From NCBI GenBank assembly GCA_947464705.1, contig CANHYD010000141.1, positions 1 to 6,367 on the forward strand: a stretch of 6,367 bases of DNA, given 5' to 3'. Source of the stretch: Verrucomicrobiota bacterium (GTDB taxonomy: Bacteria; Verrucomicrobiota; Verrucomicrobiia; Limisphaerales; UBA9464). Shown one piece after another: positions 1-5,198 of this stretch (positions are counted from its first letter, which is position 1; the number at the start of each line of letters is the position of its first letter). Under the pieces are notes generated by a model that saw only the letters and a list, made by a program, of their open reading frames with translations, did no database searches and had not been told where the DNA came from. Both the position numbers and the translations under genes were made by a program.

Positions 1-1386
1 CTGAAGTACAGCATCCAAGAGGGCGACAAGTTCTACGTCGAGAAGATCGAAATCCAAGGCAACGCCAAGACCAAGGACAAGGTCATCCGTCGCGAATTGG
101 CCATCACGCCAGGCGAGACCTTCGACATGGTGCGGGCCAAGGTGTCCAAGAGCCGCCTCGAACAGATGCAGTTCTTCGAGAAGGTAGAGGCCAAGCCAGA
201 ACCGACCGACGTTCCCAACCGAAAAAACCTCGTCATCTCTGTCGAGGAAAAGAACACCGGCAACGTCGCCCTCGGTGCCGGTTTCAGTTCGGTGGACTCG
301 GTGATCGGCTTCGTCGAAGTCAGTCAGGGAAATTTTGACATCACCAATCCGCCCTATTTCACCGGTGCGGGTCAAAAGGCGCGATTGCGAGCTCAGATGG
401 GTTCCCGTCGTCAGGACTATGTTGCGACCTTTGTCGAGCCGTGGTTCTTGGGCAAACGGCTCTCCTTGAGCGTCGACCTGTATCACCGCGACCTGAACTT
501 CCTCTCCGACAACTACAATCAGCGTCAGACCGGTTCCCGCATTGGACTCACCCGCCAGTTGCCGCGCAATTTCATCGGCAACATCAGCTACACCCTGGAG
601 AACATCCAAATCCGGTTCTCGGACAGCTACCGGTTCCAGCAACAGCGGTTCGGAAGTGCGATCCTCGCTGAAGAAGGCAGCCGTCTGGTGTCCCGCTTCG
701 GAACCTCCCTGGCCCACGACACCCGGAACAACTTCCAGATGCCCACGCGCGGTCACCGGGCCGAGGTGCTGGGTGAACTGGTCGGCGGCCCGTTCGGCGG
801 CGACAGCGATTTCTACAAGCTGGAGGCCCGGATCTCGCAATACTGGAGTCCGGATCGCCTGCTCGACGATGCCGGCGTTGCCAAGGACATCTTCGAAGGG
901 CACATCGTGGAGTTCACCGGACGCATGGGCGTGGTGGATCACTACGGTGACTCGAGCCGCGTCCCCTTGTTCGACCGTTGGTTCCTGGGCGGCCTCTACA
1001 ACCTGCGCGGCTACAAGTTCCGATCCGTTGGCCCCCGCGAGTACTACTCGGGCGAACCGGTCGGCGGCAGCACTTACTGGTTCAGTTCCACCGAGTACAG
1101 CATCCCCATCATTGAGCGACTGCGCTTCGCGATGTTCTATGACATCGGCATGGTGTATCCGGGTGCCTACAGCTTCGCCACCGAAACGGCCGCAACCGAT
1201 GCCATTGGCAATCCCTTGGTTCGCGGCAACACCGGTCTCTACAATGACAACTGGGGTGTCGGCATCCGCCTAAACCTCCCCATCGGTCCCCTGCGCCTCG
1301 ACTACGGTATCCCCATCACTCGTGGACCTGACACCGGCAGCGGTGGCAAGTTCCAGTTTGGCGTTGGCTGGACGCGAGACTTTTGA
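1..1386 (+). CDS. bamA: BamA/Omp85 outer-membrane protein assembly factor, C-terminal part (5' end outside window)
   Basis: BamA is the core of the outer-membrane BAM machine, which folds and inserts beta-barrel proteins. The frame is open from base 1, so the real start lies upstream and 461 codons are visible. In-window residues 12 to about 81 read as the last POTRA domain ('VEKIEIQGNAKTKDKVIRRE', then 'QMQFFEKVEA' and 'NLVISVEEK'). From about residue 85 the protein is a typical 16-strand Omp85 barrel, with 'NPPYFTGAGQKARLRAQMG' and the conserved 'EPWFLGKRLSL'. The loop-6 signature is LRGY at residues 335-338 (bases 1003-1014), a conservative form of the family VRGF/Y motif, whose Arg locks inside the barrel. 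The protein ends 'FGVGWTRDF', with the C-terminal Phe expected of a BAM substrate beta-signal. BamA is usually about 750-850 residues, so the signal peptide and the other POTRA domains are missing only because of the window edge. The downstream chaperone gene fits the common bamA-skp pairing. Family assignment is very secure; TamA is less likely given that neighbour. Confidence 0.95.
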   Translation: MKYSIQEGDKFYVEKIEIQGNAKTKDKVIRRELAITPGETFDMVRAKVSKSRLEQMQFFEKVEAKPEPTDVPNRKNLVISVEEKNTGNVALGAGFSSVDSVIGFVEVSQGNFDITNPPYFTGAGQKARLRAQMGSRRQDYVATFVEPWFLGKRLSLSVDLYHRDLNFLSDNYNQRQTGSRIGLTRQLPRNFIGNISYTLENIQIRFSDSYRFQQQRFGSAILAEEGSRLVSRFGTSLAHDTRNNFQMPTRGHRAEVLGELVGGPFGGDSDFYKLEARISQYWSPDRLLDDAGVAKDIFEGHIVEFTGRMGVVDHYGDSSRVPLFDRWFLGGLYNLRGYKFRSVGPREYYSGEPVGGSTYWFSSTEYSIPIIERLRFAMFYDIGMVYPGAYSFATETAATDAIGNPLVRGNTGLYNDNWGVGIRLNLPIGPLRLDYGIPITRGPDTGSGGKFQFGVGWTRDF

Positions 1387-1419
1387 AAGGTTGCTCACGT
1401 TGGATTTAACCTAGAACGC

Positions 1420-2082
1420 ATGAATCGAACTGCACTCACCATCGCCGCAGCCATCACTGCCTCCCTGCTCAGCACCACCGCTCTGGCCCAGGGCAAGGTC
1501 GGGGTGGTCAACCTGACCAAGGTGTTTGACGATTTCTGGAGGACCAAGCAAGCCGACGGGCAGATCAAGGAGCGCTTGGCTGAATTCGAAAAAATGGGCC
1601 AGTCGATGTACGACGACTACAAGAAGGCCAACGAAGAATTCGGCAAGCAAATCGAGGCGGCCAATGACCCTGCCCTCTCCAAGGAGGAATCCGAAAAGCG
1701 CCGTAAGGATCTCGACAAAAAGCGCAAGGACATCCTGGAGTTGGAAAACAACATCAAGCAGTTCCAGGGCAATAGCCAACGCGCCTTGATGGAGCAGCGG
1801 GGTCGTGTTCGCGAGTCCATCCTCCGGGATGTTCGGGGCGTACTGGAAGAGAAGGCTAAGGCCGGCGGCTATGCTACCGTCCTGGATGTGTCAGCCTTGT
1901 CGGCCAATGGCACTCCGGTGGTCATCTTCACCACATTGGCTGGAGGCGAGAGCGACCTGAGCGAGTCGGTGGCCAAGACCCTCGCCGCCACCGCGCCGCC
2001 GGACGCCACCAAGAGCGACGCTTCGAAGGCAGACCCCAAGGACGCCAAGAAGGTCGAAGAGAACAAGTCCGACAAGAAGTGA
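1420..2082 (+). CDS. skp: Skp/OmpH-family periplasmic chaperone with Lys/Asp-rich C-terminal tail
   Basis: This is predicted to be a trimeric, tentacle-shaped chaperone that binds unfolded outer-membrane proteins in the periplasm and delivers them to BamA. It has 220 residues against about 160 for E. coli Skp. A Sec signal peptide covers residues 1-23, with a hydrophobic core and 'ALA' before a likely cut at Gln24. The mature start 'GKVGVVNLTKVF' is the usual first strand of the family. Residues about 42-145 are highly charged helix, the coiled-coil tentacles. Residues 150-190 ('GYATVLDVSAL', 'GTPVVIFTT', 'DLSESVAKTL') match the closing body segment. Residues about 193-220 form an extra low-complexity tail rich in Lys, Asp, Ala and Ser that E. 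coli Skp lacks. The ATG at 1420 is chosen because it directly precedes the signal peptide; no Shine-Dalgarno sequence precedes it. The gene lies 33 bases after bamA and is probably cotranscribed with it. Family placement is firm; the role is inferred from family and neighbour. Confidence 0.9.
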   Translation: MNRTALTIAAAITASLLSTTALAQGKVGVVNLTKVFDDFWRTKQADGQIKERLAEFEKMGQSMYDDYKKANEEFGKQIEAANDPALSKEESEKRRKDLDKKRKDILELENNIKQFQGNSQRALMEQRGRVRESILRDVRGVLEEKAKAGGYATVLDVSALSANGTPVVIFTTLAGGESDLSESVAKTLAATAPPDATKSDASKADPKDAKKVEENKSDKK

Positions 2083-2106
2083 CCCTGGACTGAGACCCAG
2101 TCTCCC

Positions 2107-2134
2107 AAGGCGCGGCCCCGAGGCCGCGCCTTTT
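2107..2134 (+). terminator. GC-rich hairpin plus short T run between skp and ispD
   Basis: A perfect 11-bp stem pairs AAGGCGCGGCC (2107-2117) with GGCCGCGCCTT (2122-2132) around a CCGA tetraloop, and T2131-T2134 follows on the 3' side. This is the form of an intrinsic terminator for the bamA-skp unit, although the T run is short and two of its bases lie in the stem. The hairpin ends 6 bases before the ispD ATG. It could therefore also act as an attenuator, or hide the ispD initiation region in a read-through transcript. A much weaker 5-bp hairpin (2088-2092 with 2098-2102) lies just upstream. Confidence 0.7.
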
Positions 2135-2138
2135 CTCC

Positions 2139-2810
2139 ATGAACACCGCCATCATCGTGGCTGCCGGACGAGGAACCCGGATGGGTCCGGGCATCGACAA
2201 ATTGTTCCTCGAGGTCGCCGGGCTTCCCGTCGTGGCTCATACCTGGCGACGCTTCGATCGGCACCCCGATATCCATCATATTTGCCTGGTGATCCGCCCG
2301 GGACTCGAATCGGATTTCCAAGAGTTGGCCCGGAAATTGTTGGTTCAACGGCCCTACACCCTGGTCCCGGGAGGAGCCGAGCGACAGGACTCGGTCTGGA
2401 ACGGACTGTCCAGTGTCCCGTCGACAACTCAGTTCGTCGCCATCCAGGACGGTGCTCGGCCCTGCACCAGTTTCGACACCATTTCGCGCTGCCTCCTGGC
2501 CGCTGAACAAACCGGGGCCGCGGTGGCAGCCCAACGGGCTGTGGACACCTTCAAGGAGGCCGATGGCCTTCAGCGGGTGGCGCGTCACCTCGACCGATCA
2601 CGTCTGTGGGCCGTTCAGACCCCCCAATGCTTCCGCCTGCCCGTCATCCGAGACGCCCTGGCCGAGGTTCGGGCCCGCGGCCTGAGTGTGACGGATGACA
2701 CCGCTGCCTGCGAACTGATCGGCGTTCCAGTCCAGTTGGTGGAGTGCCCCGACCCCAATCCTAAGGTCACTGTCCCCGCTGATTTGCCAGTTGTGTCACT
2801 TTGGTTGTGA
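2139..2810 (+). CDS. ispD: 2-C-methyl-D-erythritol 4-phosphate cytidylyltransferase
   Basis: IspD is a cytosolic enzyme that joins MEP and CTP to give CDP-methylerythritol and pyrophosphate in the non-mevalonate isoprenoid pathway. It has 223 residues (E. coli 236). The N-terminal nucleotide-binding signature is 'IIVAAGRGTRMG', with Arg14 and Lys21 spaced like the catalytic Arg20 and Lys27 of E. coli. Further family motifs follow in order: 'PGGAERQDSVWNGL' (78-90), 'AIQDGARPC' (101-109), 'RAVDTF' (133-138), 'LDRSRLWAVQTPQCF' (151-165), 'VTDDTAACE' (184-192) and 'NPKVTVPADL' (207-216). The protein stops soon after this last motif, so the C-terminal helix is shorter than usual. The ATG at 2139 is fixed by the conserved N-terminus, but no ribosome-binding site is visible because the preceding bases form the skp-ispD hairpin. 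No ispF partner is present downstream in this window. The motif set makes another nucleotidyltransferase unlikely. Confidence 0.95.
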   Translation: MNTAIIVAAGRGTRMGPGIDKLFLEVAGLPVVAHTWRRFDRHPDIHHICLVIRPGLESDFQELARKLLVQRPYTLVPGGAERQDSVWNGLSSVPSTTQFVAIQDGARPCTSFDTISRCLLAAEQTGAAVAAQRAVDTFKEADGLQRVARHLDRSRLWAVQTPQCFRLPVIRDALAEVRARGLSVTDDTAACELIGVPVQLVECPDPNPKVTVPADLPVVSLWL

Positions 2811-2860
2811 CCCACCGCTTGACTTGGGGGTGTCCCGTCCCCACCTTGGCCCGCTTAATC

Positions 2861-2881
2861 GGCTTCGCGCATCGCGCAGCC
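2861..2881 (+). other. Small hairpin just upstream of the rpoD start
   Basis: GGCTTCGCG (2861-2869) can pair with CGCGCAGCC (2873-2881) around a 3-base CAT loop, with one T/C mismatch inside the stem. It ends 8 bases before the rpoD ATG, where a ribosome-binding site would normally lie. No T run follows, so it is not a terminator. It may influence translation of rpoD or be a chance product of GC-rich sequence. The rest of the 79-base ispD-rpoD gap holds a -35-like TTGACT at 2819 without a well-spaced -10 box, so no promoter is called. Confidence 0.3.
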
Positions 2882-2889
2882 TCGCTACT

Positions 2890-5079
2890 ATGTCCAAGAC
2901 GAAAGAGAAGAAGCCCTCAGCCAAGGCACCTTCCAAGAAGTCGCCCCCGACTCAGGCCAAGTCGGAACGGCCGGCCGTGTCCACCAGCTCCAAAGCACCT
3001 GCCAAAGGTGGGGGGACGGCCAAGCAGACCGCGCCCGCGAGCCCTGCCAAGGTTTCTTCAGGAAAAGCCGCCGTGTCCAAGGCCCCAGCGGTCAAGCCCC
3101 CCGCGGTAAAATCCCCCGCGTCAAAGCCCTCCGCACCGAAATCTGCTGCTGAAAAGGCCATCCCTGCCCCATCGCAGGTCCAGAGTGCCAAACAGGGCAA
3201 GCCGGCGGCCGCTTCCAAGCCGATCACGGCTCCGAAGGCGGTCAAGGCAGTCAAGGCTCCTCCCGTCCCGAAGGCTGAAAAGGGAGATCGTCGGTCCAAG
3301 AAAACCGCCGACCATGAGGAAAACGAGTCGGACATTATCGTGCCCAAAGAAGCGCCGATGCCCATCGGGCCCACGGCCAGCCAGTTGGCCCAGTTGGCCG
3401 CCGGCGACGGTGACGGGCCCACCCCGAACATCGGCACCATCAAGAACGCCTCCGGTGTCGACATCACCGAGAAGATCAAGGAGCTGGTCCGCCAGTCCCA
3501 GGAGCAGGGCTACCTGACTCACAGCGACATTGGTGATGTCTTGGCCGACACGCCCATGTCCCCGGAGGAGATGGACGAGATTTACATCAAGCTCCGCAAC
3601 CTTGAGATCGAGATCGTCGATCAGGCCGAGGTGGACCGCCCCAAGGCGGCCGAACAGGAAGAGGAAGAAGACAAGTCGCGGCTCGATATTCTGGACGATC
3701 CCGTCCGCATGTACCTCAAGCAGATGGGCCAGGTCCCGCTGCTGACCCGCGAGCAGGAGGTGGAGATCTCCAAGCGCATCGAGGAAAACGAGAACGAGGT
3801 CAAACGGATCATCTATTCGTTCGGTTTTGCCGGCAAAGAGCACATCGCTCTGGCCGAAAAGCTCACCTCGGAACCGCCCAAAGAGCGTTTCGACCGGGTC
3901 ATCGTCGACAAGAAGATCGAGGTCCGCGAAGAGCACCTGAAGACGCTCCGCAAACTCACCAAGGATGTTCGCGGCATCGACCAGCAAGTCGACGAGTTCT
4001 GGCGCGAACTCCAAGATCAGGAGTCCAAGGTCAAGCGCGAGAAGATCATCGTCGAGTTCAAGAAACTGGACGACAAGCTTCAGAAGTCTTTCCCGAAGTT
4101 CTACTACAAGCAGAAGGTCATCGAGGAAATGTCCCTGGTGGCGGAGAACATCCACGAGAAGTTCCAGACCTCCGTTCGTTCCATCAAGGAACTCGACGCC
4201 CAGAAGCGTTCAGCCCAGGCCCAAGCCATCATCCATGCCGAAGAGCGGAAGATCAAAGCGCTGGAGGAATTCGTCCGCATGTCGCTGGACGAGTACACCA
4301 CCGCTTTCAGTCAGCTGAAGCACTTCGAGCGGAAGGCTCTGCAGGCCAAGACCGAGATGGTTGAGGCCAACCTGCGCTTGGTGATCTCCATCGCCAAGAA
4401 GTACACGAACCGAGGCCTCTCGTTCCTCGACCTCATCCAAGAGGGCAATATGGGCCTCATGAAGGCGGTCGAGAAGTTCGAGTACCGCCGAGGATACAAG
4501 TTCTCGACCTACGCCACTTGGTGGATCCGCCAAGCGATTACCCGGTCGATCGCCGATCAGGCGCGTACGATCCGCATCCCGGTGCACATGATCGAAACGA
4601 TCAACAAGCTGATGCGCGTGCAGAAGCAGTTGATCCAAGATTTCGGACGCGAGCCGACCCCCGAGGAGATCGCCGACGAGATGCAGATGCCGGTGGAGCG
4701 GGTCCGGGCCGTCCTCAAAATGGCCCAGCAGCCCATTTCGCTGCAAAGCCCTGTTGGCGATTCCGACGACACCAACTTCGGTGATTTCATCGAAGACAAG
4801 GCCGCCGAGAACCCGTCCGACATGACCAGCTACAGCTTGCTGAAATCAAAGCTGGCCGACGTGCTGGATTCCCTCACCGAGCGCGAGCGCAAGGTCCTGG
4901 AGCTGCGGTTTGGCCTCCTGGACGGCTACAGCCGCACCCTCGAAGAGGTGGGCAAGCAGTTCAAGGTGACTCGCGAGCGCATCCGTCAGATCGAGGCCAA
5001 GGCGCTGCGCAAGATGCGGCATCCGACCCGTCTCCGGCAGCTCAATGGCTTCCTGGAGGGCGAAGAGGCCCTGGTCTAA
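2890..5079 (+). CDS. rpoD: RNA polymerase primary sigma factor (sigma-70/RpoD) with basic N-terminal extension
   Basis: This is the housekeeping sigma subunit, which brings RNA polymerase to -35/-10 promoters. From the ATG at 2890 it has 729 residues (E. coli RpoD 613). Residues 1 to about 140 are a disordered-looking Lys/Ala/Pro/Ser tail. Region 1.1 follows at about 189-245 ('EKIKELVRQSQEQGYLT'), then an acidic linker ('EQEEEED'). Region 1.2 is at 264-300 ('DPVRMYLKQMGQVPLLTREQ'). A charged, helical non-conserved region spans about 301-480. Region 2 is at about 487-570, with 'NLRLVISIAKKY', 'FLDLIQEGNMGLMKAVEKF' and the -10-binding 'YATWWIRQAITRSIADQ'. Region 3 is at about 570-650. Region 4 is at about 655-720, with the -35-binding helix-turn-helix 'VTRERIRQIEAKALRKMRHP'. 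Region 1.1 and the near-invariant region 2.4 mark it as a group 1 sigma factor. The frame stays open upstream to about 2791, inside ispD, but that stretch does not look like sigma sequence and ATG 2890 is the first ATG in it. No Shine-Dalgarno sequence precedes it. Confidence 0.95.
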   Translation: MSKTKEKKPSAKAPSKKSPPTQAKSERPAVSTSSKAPAKGGGTAKQTAPASPAKVSSGKAAVSKAPAVKPPAVKSPASKPSAPKSAAEKAIPAPSQVQSAKQGKPAAASKPITAPKAVKAVKAPPVPKAEKGDRRSKKTADHEENESDIIVPKEAPMPIGPTASQLAQLAAGDGDGPTPNIGTIKNASGVDITEKIKELVRQSQEQGYLTHSDIGDVLADTPMSPEEMDEIYIKLRNLEIEIVDQAEVDRPKAAEQEEEEDKSRLDILDDPVRMYLKQMGQVPLLTREQEVEISKRIEENENEVKRIIYSFGFAGKEHIALAEKLTSEPPKERFDRVIVDKKIEVREEHLKTLRKLTKDVRGIDQQVDEFWRELQDQESKVKREKIIVEFKKLDDKLQKSFPKFYYKQKVIEEMSLVAENIHEKFQTSVRSIKELDAQKRSAQAQAIIHAEERKIKALEEFVRMSLDEYTTAFSQLKHFERKALQAKTEMVEANLRLVISIAKKYTNRGLSFLDLIQEGNMGLMKAVEKFEYRRGYKFSTYATWWIRQAITRSIADQARTIRIPVHMIETINKLMRVQKQLIQDFGREPTPEEIADEMQMPVERVRAVLKMAQQPISLQSPVGDSDDTNFGDFIEDKAAENPSDMTSYSLLKSKLADVLDSLTERERKVLELRFGLLDGYSRTLEEVGKQFKVTRERIRQIEAKALRKMRHPTRLRQLNGFLEGEEALV

Positions 5080-5090
5080 GGTATTCAGTT

Positions 5091-5118
5091 AAAGCCCCGC
5101 CCTTCCGGCGGGGCTTTT
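5091..5118 (+). terminator. Intrinsic terminator after rpoD
   Basis: AAAGCCCCGCC (5091-5101) pairs perfectly over 11 bp with GGCGGGGCTTT (5107-5117) around a CTTCC loop, followed by TTTTGTTT from 5115. It begins 12 bases after the rpoD stop codon. Stem strength, spacing and T run all fit a rho-independent terminator, so the next gene most likely has its own promoter. Confidence 0.88.
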
Positions 5119-5198
5119 GTTTGAAGCGAATCATTCCCTGTTTGAAAATATCCGCCCACCCCATCCCCAGGAAGCGGTGCCTGCTCCGGCCGTCCCTG

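Noticed and set aside
542..1273. Same-strand open frame of 243 codons inside bamA
   Set aside because: The Ser/Pro/Arg/Trp-rich translation is typical of an out-of-frame reading of GC-rich code; the BamA barrel explains the region.
1869..2588. Antisense open frame of 239 codons spanning the end of skp and most of ispD
   Set aside because: It crosses two well-supported genes and the terminator hairpin, and its translation resembles no family I recognise.
2795..2811. GTCAC/GTGAC inverted repeat over the ispD stop codon as a terminator or operator
   Set aside because: It is only 5 bp with a 7-base loop and no T run, which is within chance expectation.
2819..2859. Possible rpoD promoter: TTGACT (2819) and CTTAAT (2854)
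   Set aside because: The spacing is 29 bases, far from 17, and the second box matches only 4 of 6; a TACTAT at 2886 overlaps the start codon and has no -35 partner.
2791..2889. Longer rpoD reading frame starting within the end of ispD
   Set aside because: The added 33 residues do not resemble sigma sequence and would overlap ispD; ATG 2890 begins the Lys-rich tail directly.
3079..3159. PAVK/PASK units in rpoD as a DNA tandem repeat
   Set aside because: The units are degenerate and vary in length; this is amino-acid bias rather than a DNA-level repeat array.
3121..4155. Long antisense open frame (344 codons) opposite rpoD
   Set aside because: It is a mirror of the highly biased rpoD codons; the Leu/Asp/Val-rich translation shows no domain, and the opposite strand is an unmistakable sigma factor.
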